Virus record (IMG/VR): IMGVR_UViG_3300029319_000192
Coordinates: 1-35,645 of that record
Source: a virus
Reading direction: 5' to 3' (one strand)
Length of the DNA: 35,645 nt
The translations under genes and the position numbers were made by a program. The notes under the pieces are model-generated. The model saw only the letters and a program-made list of their open reading frames with translations, was not told the DNA's origin and did no database searches. Positions 23,335 through 29,998 of the stretch are shown in pieces; positions within the stretch are counted from its first letter, which is position 1, and the number at the start of each line of letters is the position of its first letter.

Positions 23335-24798
23335 CTATCTCATTTGGTCCATGGTGCGCTGCACTTCTTGTCCTTCGGGGAGAGCGTCAATTCCACCCGT
23401 GCCCTGGTCCGCGGACCGAGGCTCTTGGGCGGCCATGGCATCTTCGAGAGTCATCTGATCCGCAACCACGGCACCGGCCAGAGGCAAAGCAATGCCGTAG
23501 CGGCGGGCAATCTCAATAATCTCAGGGTTGAAGACCACAAAATTAGACGTACCCTGCTCTTTCCCGCGAGAATAAGCGTCGCTGTAGCGGATACCCTTAA
23601 TGCCAGCCTCTTCTGCACGGCGCGTGATTTCTTTTTGAGCGCCCTCGCCTCTTAGCTCAAGGCCAAAGCCGTAGTAGGCGCGCCTGCCCGTGCTGTCAAA
23701 ATTTACAGGGTATCGGACATTGCTCCGGTTTTCCGCAAGCATCTGGGACAACTTATTTCTTGCCGCAGTTACTTTCTTGACCAAAGAACCGTAATTCTTG
23801 CTTCCCTGATCGGAAGCTTTTGCTAATTTTTCTTCGAGGGCTTTTGTTTTTTCGACGGCTTTCTTGTATCGCTGGAAACCCTTGTAGTCTAAAAGACCAG
23901 CCTCTCCAAGCTTCTTCTGTACGTACTCAGATTGATCTATTAGCCGCTTATCCCAATCCATTAGCTCTTCAGGAGCAGCATCAATCTCGACTTCATACAT
24001 AAAGCCCTTCTTGGGCCCCACGGAGCGGAAATCGTTGGTGTTCATGTCGTACTGGAGAAAGCTTCCGTCGCGAAGCTCATAGGTCATCGTTCGGTCGCGA
24101 AGATGGTGCTCCTTCCCAACGATGTCCCCCATAAACTCTTCCTCGAAAGCATCCTTATCAGTGGTTTCGGGATCCCAGTAGGCGTCGATGTAGTCCTGAG
24201 CAGCGTTGTTTTCTGGATCAGGGGGCTGCCGGCGAGCAAGAAGTTCGCGATAACTCTTTGCCGTATCCTCTGCTTCCGCGAAGTAATGCCCGGAACCGTA
24301 CACCTGGGCCCCTTCGCCGGACCCTAAAAACTCATCGCTGTACTTATCATGAGCAGTCGGGCCTCCTTGATAAGCTTTGATCTTTGGAGGAGGAACGCTT
24401 TCGGCTGCTTTTGCGGCTTTAGCCCCGCGACCAGCCCGTGCTACCGCACCAAATAAGGGAATCCCGCCAAGGGACTGAAGGGTGGCGTCAAGGTACTGCC
24501 CCTCGCGAATGTTCTTCGCAAGGCTGGGGCCAGGGGGCCCCTGGAGCATTTCAGAAACGGTGACGTCTTCCGCAGGCATCTGGGGGTACTGGCCAAGCAT
24601 GTCGGCATAACCACCCGCGCCGGTCATCGCACCAAGGAAATTCAGAGCTTGAGCTTCTGTAGGCCCCGCATCCGCCGCTGCCGCCGGCACAGGGCCTGCT
24701 TGCGTCATGACATAGTTGCCAGTCTCACGGGCCAAAAGAGCGCGCTGGACATCATTGGCAGCAGGAAGGGCGCCGATCCCGTCTGATCTTTGTGCCAT
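23335..24798 (-). CDS. ADP-ribosyltransferase-like protein (ART-PolyVal type)
   Basis: 487 residues from ATG 24798, between terminase and portal. Residues 138-190 (KIKAYQGGP, then GSGEGAQVYGSGHYFAEAED, then TAKSYRELLA) and 265-285 (GFMYEVEIDAAPEELMDWDK) match the ADP-ribosyltransferase domain known from phage polyvalent proteins, ending with GIKGIRYSDAYSR and TSNFVVFNPEIIEI (400-430). ART enzymes transfer ADP-ribose from NAD to a target. The usual His of the first strand (AYHGS) is Gln144 here, so activity is uncertain. Residues 300-355 form a charged helical insert. N- and C-termini share GIxALP...VQR. Possibly a virion protein delivered into the host; this is inference. Confidence 0.78.
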   Translation of the reverse strand: MAQRSDGIGALPAANDVQRALLARETGNYVMTQAGPVPAAAADAGPTEAQALNFLGAMTGAGGYADMLGQYPQMPAEDVTVSEMLQGPPGPSLAKNIREGQYLDATLQSLGGIPLFGAVARAGRGAKAAKAAESVPPPKIKAYQGGPTAHDKYSDEFLGSGEGAQVYGSGHYFAEAEDTAKSYRELLARRQPPDPENNAAQDYIDAYWDPETTDKDAFEEEFMGDIVGKEHHLRDRTMTYELRDGSFLQYDMNTNDFRSVGPKKGFMYEVEIDAAPEELMDWDKRLIDQSEYVQKKLGEAGLLDYKGFQRYKKAVEKTKALEEKLAKASDQGSKNYGSLVKKVTAARNKLSQMLAENRSNVRYPVNFDSTGRRAYYGFGLELRGEGAQKEITRRAEEAGIKGIRYSDAYSRGKEQGTSNFVVFNPEIIEIARRYGIALPLAGAVVADQMTLEDAMAAQEPRSADQGTGGIDALPEGQEVQRTMDQMR

Positions 24799-24815
24799 GC
24801 CGGCCTCGCATGGGG

Positions 24816-26267
24816 TCAGTAATAGACTGGAATCCTAACAGAGCTATTCTCGTCCTCCCAGTCATCCGTAGGTAGCTGCACAAAGTTGCCCTGCCGGTAA
24901 CGCATAAGCGCCTGGGTCATGCTATCAACCAAATCATCATGCTCGCCGTTCGGAAACGCCGCCACCTCCTCAATCAACTCATCCGCAAAGGTGGTGTCGG
25001 GGGCCCAAACCATCCCAGCTTCAAGAAGGGGCGAAATCGCATGGACCCGGCTCACCTTGTCATTCCCACGGCTCGGCGTGAAATTAACCACAGGAATGCC
25101 CACCTGACGAAGCTCATGGGTCAAAGGCATACCAGAAGCTTTCGCTTCTACAATTACCGTATCGGGCTCCCAATACTTGTACTCCTCAAGAGCAATCGCC
25201 TTCAATTCAGGGAAATCCCACCGGCCCTTCTTACTATCCAACAGGATAAGGTTCGGGGGGCCCCCATCATGCGGATAGAACACACCCCAGGTGGTAATGG
25301 CCGAATAGTCTGAAGTCTCCCGCCGACTAAACGCCGTATCATAAGACTGGATCACATACTGCAACTGTGGAATGGACTCCTTCTCCCACCGGTTCCACCA
25401 CTCCCGCTTGATAATGGCACTCTCTTCACCAGTAGGGTTTTGCTGATACTGCGCGTTCCACTTGCTGGGAGGTATTGATGCGCGGACCGCGGTCAGGTCT
25501 TCAATGCTCCAGAACTCAGGCCAGCACGGCGTCCCATCATCAAAAATGGCAGGAAGCTCCACCACCTCCCACTGATCCGCTAAGGGGTCTTTAGCCTGCG
25601 CCCTCAAAAGCTGGCCGGTTAAGTCCTTCTCCGACCACCGGGTCTGCACCAGAACAATCGCCCCACCGGGCTGAAGACGCTGCCGGGGGCCCCCGGTGTA
25701 CCAGTCATAGGCAAAATCAAAACCGTTTGCAGACATGGCCGTCTGCTCAGAGTGCGGGTCGTCAATAATACAAAGATCAGCACCACGCCCGGCGAGGTTT
25801 GAGCCAACGCCCACGGCGTAGTACATGCCCCCAGCAGCCGTGTCCCAGCGACCAGAAGCCTTGCTGTCCGCCGAGAGCTTCACCTGCGGGAAGACCTCCT
25901 TGTACTCGTCCGCGTCCAGAAGGTTCTTCGTCTTCCGACCAAAGTTAACCGCAAGCTCCGTCGTGTGCGTCGCTTGGATGATCTTCATCTTCGAGTTGCG
26001 GCCCATCATCCAGGCCGGGAACAGGTAACTGGCGAACTCGGACTTCGTATGGCGGGGCGCCATGTTGATGATCAGACGTTTCAGCTCGCCCCGCGCTACA
26101 CGCTCAAGCTTCTCCGCAATGATGTGATGGTGCCGCCCAGCAATGAACTCGGGCCACATAGCTTTTACAAAATCCAAAAAATTTTCTTGGCAGGCTTCGT
26201 TTCTTTCCAACTGAGCAAGGCGCAGTTGCAGCTTCAGAACGGTCTCGTCGCTTGCGTCTATCCGCAT
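24816..26267 (-). CDS. terL: Terminase large subunit
   Basis: 483 residues from ATG 26267, chosen because GGAGG lies five bases upstream; a longer frame to 26411 has no ribosome-binding site. ATPase domain: Walker A-like MAPRHTKSEF (69-78), Walker B DLCIIDD (164-170), coupling motif around QTRWSE (208-213). Nuclease domain: Asp310 (SYDTAFS), Glu374 (VIVEAKASG) and Asp444/445 (NGEHDDLVDS). It drives DNA into the prohead and cuts it. The small subunit lies 4.2 kb upstream beyond small cassettes rather than adjacent. The palindrome CCAGGGGCCCCTGG overlaps the ribosome-binding region. Confidence 0.95.
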   Translation of the reverse strand: MRIDASDETVLKLQLRLAQLERNEACQENFLDFVKAMWPEFIAGRHHHIIAEKLERVARGELKRLIINMAPRHTKSEFASYLFPAWMMGRNSKMKIIQATHTTELAVNFGRKTKNLLDADEYKEVFPQVKLSADSKASGRWDTAAGGMYYAVGVGSNLAGRGADLCIIDDPHSEQTAMSANGFDFAYDWYTGGPRQRLQPGGAIVLVQTRWSEKDLTGQLLRAQAKDPLADQWEVVELPAIFDDGTPCWPEFWSIEDLTAVRASIPPSKWNAQYQQNPTGEESAIIKREWWNRWEKESIPQLQYVIQSYDTAFSRRETSDYSAITTWGVFYPHDGGPPNLILLDSKKGRWDFPELKAIALEEYKYWEPDTVIVEAKASGMPLTHELRQVGIPVVNFTPSRGNDKVSRVHAISPLLEAGMVWAPDTTFADELIEEVAAFPNGEHDDLVDSMTQALMRYRQGNFVQLPTDDWEDENSSVRIPVYY

Positions 26268-26275
26268 GGAATCCT

Positions 26276-26289
26276 CCAGGGGCCCCTGG
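26276..26289 (-). promoter_or_regulatory. Palindrome overlapping the terL ribosome-binding site
   Basis: CCAGGGGCCCCTGG, a perfect 14-base palindrome, ends at the first two G of the terL Shine-Dalgarno (GGAGG). In RNA it folds as CCAGG GGCC CCTGG and could limit access to the ribosome-binding site. Confidence 0.5.
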
Positions 26290-26441
26290 CGCAATCTATG
26301 ACAGAAAGTCGCATAGATCAAGGTTGGCGAATCTGACCACCAGAGTGGCGAAATTTGCCACTTTCTAGCAAACCTGACGATCAGTAACGCGAATCGTTGA
26401 CTACGCTTCAATAGGCACTATCTATCAACTGTATGGATATA

Positions 26442-26477
26442 CATACTCATATCGTTTTTCTGCTGAATATTTGTCAA
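26442..26477 (-). promoter_or_regulatory. Candidate late promoter upstream of terL
   Basis: Minus strand TTGACA (26477-26472) is a perfect sigma70 -35 hexamer. Downstream, the nearest -10-like hexamers are GATATG (18-base spacing) or TATGAG (20-base spacing), both poor. It lies in an AT-rich patch inside a GC-rich region, about 180 bases before terL. It is the best host-type promoter candidate for the structural operon. Confidence 0.4.
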
Positions 26478-26814
26478 AAACATGGACCTTGCACCCGTCC
26501 CCCCGCGCGGCGGGCCGCGCGGCGCGATCCGCGGGTCAGTGTGCGCTCACTTCGGCGCATGACCCGATATGCCGGGGCCCCTGGGCGCGATAGTTGCGAA
26601 ATGCAATAGAGACCAGGACAACCGGACCAGGGACCACGGCCCGGGGACCACGGGACGGGGCAACCGGCGGCGAAAAACGGCCGGCGGCCGGCGCTGTTTC
26701 CGCGCGCAGCGGGGGCCAGGGACCACGGGCCAGGGGGCCTGGGCCACGGCCCGGGGCTCGCCGGTAGGTTTCAGAAAGGGAACGGGGCGCGGCCCGGGGC
26801 CGGTTTGCCTGAAC

Positions 26815-26839
26815 AAAAAAAGGCGCCCCGTGGGGCGCC
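26815..26839 (-). terminator. Intrinsic terminator ending cassette A
   Basis: The minus strand has an 18-base palindrome of GGCGCCCC and GGGGCGCC arms followed by TTTTTTT. It lies about 20 bases after the stop of the last small gene and separates the cassette block from the terL leader. Confidence 0.9.
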
Positions 26840-26860
26840 CTGGCCGTGCGAAGGAAAAGG

Positions 26861-27124
26861 CTAGGCCGCAGCGGCGGCCGTCAGTAGATCGTCCAGGCGC
26901 TCGTTAAACTCCGCGAGGGCGCGCTCCCGGCTGGCATGGTAGCCGCCATGATTCAAAGCATCGCGGACAATGCTGAACCGGTGGACGGCCCAGGGATGAT
27001 AGCCCGGGGCTAGGCATAGGGTAATGGCCGCCCCCATGGCCGGGACGGCGTGGATAGCTACCAGGGTAAAGCCCTGGCGCTCCGCTTCGGCGGTAGCGCG
27101 AGCGATGATTTCGGCGTGAGTCAT
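26861..27124 (-). CDS. Small protein of cassette A, unknown
   Basis: 87 residues from ATG 27124, overlapping the upstream stop (ATGA). N-terminal helix (MTHAEIIARATAEAERQGF), a central strand region with PAMGAAITLCLAPGYHPWAVH, and a C-terminal helix ending in five Ala. Soluble; the layout suggests a small alpha/beta fold. It is followed by a strong terminator. No family recognised. Confidence 0.65.
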   Translation of the reverse strand: MTHAEIIARATAEAERQGFTLVAIHAVPAMGAAITLCLAPGYHPWAVHRFSIVRDALNHGGYHASRERALAEFNERLDDLLTAAAAA

Positions 27125-27495
27125 TGGCAGCACTCCCCGTCCCCAAGGGACTCTAGGTATTCATGCAGGCCCATTTCATCCCAACGGTAGGAAGCTTCGG
27201 CCCGGTCCCCCCACCAAGCCCCGTCAACGCATTGCCGGGCGGTGTCGATCCAAATAGTAGGACCGCCGAAGGCCACAAGGATTAGCGCCCCGTGGAATTC
27301 CCTGTACTGATCCGAAAGGCGGCGGATTTCTAGGACGTCCTCTAGCCAGCACCAAGCCGGCATGATTTCATCGCCGGCGGCGCCGTCCTCCGGCTCCCGT
27401 TCGGCCTCGATCCAGGTCTGCCCCGTTTCAAGCTGGCGAGCGATGTTGTCCACCATGCTCTGCAATTCTGAGGTGCTATCTTTTGCGGTGCTCAT
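27121..27495 (-). CDS. Acidic conserved phage protein, cassette A
   Basis: 124 residues from ATG 27495, preceded by CTGGAG. Blocks WCWLEDVLEIRRLSDQYREF, ALILVAFGGPTIWIDT and VDGAWWGDRAEASYRWDE match a family I recall in phages of many hosts, without known function. Trp-rich, acidic, with strands (predicted). It is first in its cassette, downstream of a repeated promoter-hairpin unit. Possibly a host-takeover or regulatory protein, by position only. Confidence 0.7.
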   Translation of the reverse strand: MSTAKDSTSELQSMVDNIARQLETGQTWIEAEREPEDGAAGDEIMPAWCWLEDVLEIRRLSDQYREFHGALILVAFGGPTIWIDTARQCVDGAWWGDRAEASYRWDEMGLHEYLESLGDGECCQ

Positions 27496-27514
27496 TGTTA
27501 AGTGCTCCAGTAGC

Positions 27515-27550
27515 GGCCGCCCCGTGCGGCCATGCGCGCTTTATCCCATA
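27515..27550 (-). promoter_or_regulatory. Repeated promoter-like box and hairpin, unit A
   Basis: On the minus strand: TATGGGATAA (27550-27541), 9 bases, then GGCCGC ACGGG GCGGCC (27531-27515), then the ribosome-binding site CTGGAG before the 27495 start. The same box, spacing, hairpin geometry and loop are seen at four to five other places. It lies right after a terminator, so it must contain the start of the next transcript. Confidence 0.7.
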
Positions 27551-27560
27551 TCCTGGGGGC

Positions 27561-27590
27561 AAAAAAAAGCCCCGGCAAAAGCCAGGGCTT
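27561..27590 (-). terminator. Terminator ending cassette B
   Basis: Minus strand AGCCCTGGC, TTTT loop, GCCGGGGCT (9 bp with one G-U), followed by eight T. It lies about 25 bases after the stop codon at 27615. Confidence 0.92.
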
Positions 27591-27614
27591 CGGGGGAGCG
27601 GCGGCGATCAATCG

Positions 27615-27842
27615 TCACACATTGAAAGTACCCGATTGCCGGGCGGTCCAGCGGCCATAAAAGAGGGCTTGCCATTCCGCGTCAGTTATTGGATAGGCAC
27701 GGCCCGCGCTATCAATGCGTTCGGCGTCCACCAGTACGGCGGCGCTTTTAGTGTCTAGGGGATTTCCCGCCCACCACGCGCTGTAACGGCTTCGGCGGCC
27801 GGGGATAGTGATTTTATGGAAATAGTGCGTTGCGCTTTGCAT
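27615..27842 (-). CDS. Small protein of cassette B
   Basis: 75 residues from ATG 27842; the longer frame to 28016 overlaps the upstream gene and is rejected. The junction GGAGGAATACTGAAATG puts the ribosome-binding site inside the end of the upstream gene. Basic, aromatic-rich (HYFHKITIPGRRSRYSAWWAG), predicted beta. DUF-like but not recognised. The first residues MQSAT match MPSAT of cassette C at the DNA level, but the rest differs. Confidence 0.65.
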   Translation of the reverse strand: MQSATHYFHKITIPGRRSRYSAWWAGNPLDTKSAAVLVDAERIDSAGRAYPITDAEWQALFYGRWTARQSGTFNV

Positions 27843-27843
27843 T

Positions 27844-28041
27844 TCAGTATTCCTCCTGAATCCGGCGACGCGCCAGCGCCCGATAGTCCACCATTTCCTC
27901 AACCCAAAAGCCTCGCGCTTCTGGAAACTCCTGGCTAAGGCTCTCCATTTCGGCGTAAGCCCGGTCCTCGTCAGGATGTTGACGGCAGCTCGGCCGGAAT
28001 TCCTCATTGCACTCATCGCGAGCCATTACGATAAAAGCCAT
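27844..28041 (-). CDS. Small acidic/basic protein of cassette B
   Basis: 65 residues from ATG 28041 with GGGAG upstream. A short N-terminal strand (MAFIVMARDECN) then a helical, charged stretch ending RRRIQEEY. It contains Cys/His but no CxxC. First gene of its cassette, after the repeated promoter-hairpin unit. Function unknown. Confidence 0.65.
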   Translation of the reverse strand: MAFIVMARDECNEEFRPSCRQHPDEDRAYAEMESLSQEFPEARGFWVEEMVDYRALARRRIQEEY

Positions 28042-28059
28042 TTTATTTCTCCCATGGTC

Positions 28060-28096
28060 AGCCGCCCCGTGCGGCTATGTGGGAATGCTCCCATAA
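28060..28096 (-). promoter_or_regulatory. Repeated promoter-like box and hairpin, unit B
   Basis: Minus strand TTATGGGAGC (28096-28087), 10 bases, AGCCGC ACGGG GCGGCT (28076-28060), then TGGGAG before ATG 28041. Box less perfect than in units A and C, hairpin identical in layout. Confidence 0.65.
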
Positions 28097-28105
28097 CGCG
28101 GGCAC

Positions 28106-28136
28106 AAAAAAAAGCCCCGGCGACGGCCAGGGCTTT
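28106..28136 (-). terminator. Terminator ending cassette C
   Basis: Minus strand AGCCCTGGC, loop, GCCGGGGCT, followed by eight T. Nearly the same arms as the terminator at 27561-27590, showing that the two are copies. Confidence 0.92.
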
Positions 28137-28153
28137 CGGCGGAGCGGCGGCGA

Positions 28154-28396
28154 TCAATCGTCAGCATGAAGCCTGATCAATTCATCGGCGGCGGCGTCCA
28201 GAGTATCGAAGGGCCCGGTCCAATCCGTGCAGTCGAGAAACCCCGGAGCGGAGAGGCGCACGTAAATAGCGCCGTGCTCAACGTCCAGGCCTGACTCCAG
28301 CAGCATAAATTCGGTATCGGCATCACACCGAAAAGCTTCGGGCTTCAAAAAGGAATCCGCGAAAGCTTCGCCCATGCGTTCGGTTGCGCTCGGCAT
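28154..28396 (-). CDS. Small acidic protein of cassette C
   Basis: 80 residues from ATG 28396, junction GGAGGAATTCTGAAATG identical in layout to cassette B. Acidic, alpha/beta predicted: LLESGLDVEHGAIYVRLSAP and FDTLDAAADELIRLHADD at the end. No domain recognised. The stop is followed by bases shared with cassette B and a copied terminator. Confidence 0.65.
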   Translation of the reverse strand: MPSATERMGEAFADSFLKPEAFRCDADTEFMLLESGLDVEHGAIYVRLSAPGFLDCTDWTGPFDTLDAAADELIRLHADD

Positions 28397-28397
28397 T

Positions 28398-28589
28398 TCA
28401 GAATTCCTCCGACTCATCTAAGCCCTCTATCCAATCGCCGCAGTGCTCGCAAGGCTGCGAAAAGCTAATTTCCTTGCAGCCGTGCCAACCTTGATAATCG
28501 GCGCTTGTCTGAGCGCAATAATCGGAGCAGTAAATCTCGGCATCCAACATCTCGCCGTAATCGTTTTCGATCAAAACCATGTGTGCCAT
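28398..28589 (-). CDS. Small Cys-rich, probably zinc-binding protein
   Basis: 63 residues from ATG 28589 with TGGGAG upstream. Paired Cys: CSDYC (about 21-25) and CEHC (about 47-50), with WHGC between, suggest one zinc site. Acidic C-terminus ending DESEEF. First gene of cassette C, after the conserved promoter-hairpin unit. Might regulate host or phage transcription, but this is inference. Confidence 0.68.
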   Translation of the reverse strand: MAHMVLIENDYGEMLDAEIYCSDYCAQTSADYQGWHGCKEISFSQPCEHCGDWIEGLDESEEF

Positions 28590-28605
28590 TTCAATTCTCC
28601 CATGC

Positions 28606-28642
28606 GGCCGCCCCGTGCGGCCGTATACCCTTTATCCCATAA
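28606..28642 (-). promoter_or_regulatory. Repeated promoter-like box and hairpin, unit C
   Basis: Minus strand TTATGGGATAA (28642-28632), 9 bases, GGCCGC ACGGG GCGGCC (28622-28606), TGGGAG and ATG 28589. The best copy of the box-hairpin pattern. Confidence 0.72.
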
Positions 28643-28651
28643 CCTCGGCGC

Positions 28652-28680
28652 AAAAAAAAGCCCCGCACTGGCGGGGCTTG
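28652..28680 (-). terminator. Terminator ending cassette D
   Basis: Minus strand AAGCCCCGC CAGT GCGGGGCTT followed by a run of T. A 9-bp stem with 4-base loop; ideal intrinsic terminator shortly after the 28697 stop. Confidence 0.92.
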
Positions 28681-28696
28681 AGCGGAGCGGCGACGG

Positions 28697-29122
28697 TCAA
28701 TCAAAGCGGCCTGCTTTGAAAGCCCCCGTGCTACGGTCACGAAGGGCAGTAATCGCATATTGATAAATGAATAGTTCTAAGTTCCCGTGAGCAAAGCGCA
28801 CCAGGGGCGGCAAGGGCTCATCCCCCTCATGGGGCGAATGATAGACCCCCTCCGGCGATACCGCGCCCTCAAAAGGATAGCTGAACCCACCAAACCGGTA
28901 GGCGGCATCCATGCCTTCGCTGACATTCTCCAGGGTCGGGCCTTCGGCCTTTTCCGTGTTTTCCATCACGGCATTCAAGAAAAACTCAGGGATGATCCCG
29001 CAAGCTTCACGAAGCCTGTCATCCGGCACGGTGGCAAGGTTCTCATCGCCGGACGGGTTCAACTTGTTTTCAAGAAAAACCCAAGCGGGAAGAGGCAGAT
29101 TGTTTTCCGTTGCAGTCATCAT
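28697..29122 (-). CDS. Unknown protein of cassette D
   Basis: 141 residues from ATG 29122, chosen because GGGAG lies eight bases upstream; an in-frame ATG at 29137 is inside the ribosome-binding site. Helical-rich: NLPLPAWVFLENKL, DDRLREACGIIPEFFLNAVM, LENVSEGMDAAYRFGGFSY and LELFIYQYAITALRDRSTG. No cysteine cluster or membrane helix. Single-gene cassette. Not recognised. Confidence 0.68.
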   Translation of the reverse strand: MMTATENNLPLPAWVFLENKLNPSGDENLATVPDDRLREACGIIPEFFLNAVMENTEKAEGPTLENVSEGMDAAYRFGGFSYPFEGAVSPEGVYHSPHEGDEPLPPLVRFAHGNLELFIYQYAITALRDRSTGAFKAGRFD

Positions 29123-29140
29123 TGTCAGTTCTCCCATAAA

Positions 29141-29174
29141 GCCGGCCCCGTGCCGGCCTAGGTTTTATCGCATA
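29141..29174 (-). promoter_or_regulatory. Repeated promoter-like box and hairpin, unit D
   Basis: Minus strand TATGCGATAA (29174-29165), 7 bases, GCCGGC ACGGG GCCGGC (29157-29141), then TATGGGAGA before ATG 29122. The stem differs from units A-C in bases but keeps its pairing and the ACGGG loop. Confidence 0.7.
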
Positions 29175-29183
29175 CCTGTTCCC

Positions 29184-29212
29184 AAAAGAAAACCCCCGCG
29201 CTTGGCGGGGGC
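29184..29212 (-). terminator. Terminator ending cassette E
   Basis: Minus strand CCCCCGC CAAGC GCGGGGG followed by TTTTCTTTT. It starts a few bases after the stop of the 32-residue frame at 29219. Confidence 0.9.
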
Positions 29213-29218
29213 TTCGGG

Positions 29219-29317
29219 CTAGCGGCGCGTCCGGCGCCTGGGTTGTCTACGCTGCCGGGCCTTTTCCACGGCCTCGCGGCCGTAGAACAGTTCGGCAAGC
29301 CATTTCAATAAGAACAT
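29219..29317 (-). CDS. Very small basic protein at end of cassette E (32 residues)
   Basis: ATG 29317 to TAG 29219, with GGAGGAAG directly upstream and a 13-base overlap with the preceding gene. The protein starts MFLLKWLAELFYG, an amphipathic hydrophobic helix, and ends with an Arg-rich tail (RRQPRRRTRR). It lies before a strong terminator, and its junction resembles those of cassettes B and C, which supports translation. Could be membrane-active or RNA-binding; unknown. Confidence 0.5.
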   Translation of the reverse strand: MFLLKWLAELFYGREAVEKARQRRQPRRRTRR

Positions 29318-29988
29318 TCTTCCTCCCGTGGCATAAGCTCCCAAATTTCCGTCCGGTCGGCATGATCAGAAATCACTTCCTCCGGGCGGCCGTTGCTGAA
29401 AATCAACTCTACCCAGCCCAAGTTGTGCGCTCCGTCCCAGAAAATCAGAAGGGCTGAGTCAGTGTGGAACAAGTTCGCCCAGGCCTCGGCATAGTCGGAG
29501 CTGCGACTTACCACCCGCTCGCCGTCGCCCTCGATTGAGTCGATCACGGTCACCTGATACCCGCGATCCTCGGCGGCCGTCAGCATGTCGCGGATGACCT
29601 TGGCCTCGCCCTCGTCCATCCATTTCGGTTTGGGGAATTTTTCAGGGGTTTCTTTTCGGGCGGCCTCCTGGGGCAGAGCGTCAAAAATGACCGGAGTGGT
29701 CTGCAACTTCTCGACCACTATCACATAGTCAACGATAAACTCGCCGTTCTCGTCGGCCCAGGCGTTCTCGTCTTCAGTCCGGCAATAGTTCAGGCACCCG
29801 TCCTCGTCTTGCTCAAACTCAATGCCGGGGAAATGCTCTGGCAGCTCGGCCTTAACGTCCTCGACGTTTTGCCACCATCCCACATCGTAGCCGCACTTAC
29901 TGCAAACATACTCACCCTGGCCTTCCTCCTGACTCCAGCGATGCACCATCATGTCCAGCACTCGCACAACATAACTGGTCTTAGTCAT
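29305..29988 (-). CDS. Acidic protein with CxxC motif, cassette E
   Basis: 227 residues from ATG 29988 with GGGGGAG upstream; the longer frame to 30141 lies in the neighbour. N-terminal part has YVCSKCGYDVGWW (about 27-39), a CxxC half of a zinc ribbon with another Cys further on (LNYCRTED). The acidic centre is followed by YVIVVEKLQ. The second half has EDRGYQVTVIDSIEGD, EAWANLFHTD, LLIFWDGAHNLGWVELIFSN and WELMPREEE, likely a separate alpha/beta domain. No enzyme recognised. Confidence 0.65.
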   Translation of the reverse strand: MTKTSYVVRVLDMMVHRWSQEEGQGEYVCSKCGYDVGWWQNVEDVKAELPEHFPGIEFEQDEDGCLNYCRTEDENAWADENGEFIVDYVIVVEKLQTTPVIFDALPQEAARKETPEKFPKPKWMDEGEAKVIRDMLTAAEDRGYQVTVIDSIEGDGERVVSRSSDYAEAWANLFHTDSALLIFWDGAHNLGWVELIFSNGRPEEVISDHADRTEIWELMPREEECSY

Positions 29989-29998
29989 TTCACTCCCC

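Larger units (their letters stand above)
26268..26814 (-). other. Gene-free GC-rich leader with strong hairpins
   Basis: About 550 bases hold no credible gene; the open frames here are low-complexity. From 26500 to 26560 lie CCGCGCGG CGGG CCGCGCGG and a stem-loop with CGGGTCA/TGACCCG arms. From 26610 to 26760 are many copies of GGGACCACGG/CCAGGG-type blocks. At 26344-26362 is a near-palindrome AGTGGCGAAATTTGCCACT. As it lies just before the large terminase, it may hold promoter, operator or pac/cos sequence; none can be proven from sequence. Confidence 0.5.

Noticed and set aside
26547-26907. Open frames in the GC-rich leader on both strands
   Set aside because: Low-complexity Gly/Arg/Pro translations of repeats, no ribosome-binding site; one overlaps a terminator and the end of another gene.
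29123-29140. In-frame ATG at 29137 for the cassette D gene
   Set aside because: This ATG is part of TATGGGAGA, the ribosome-binding site conserved in the other cassettes; the start at 29122 is better.
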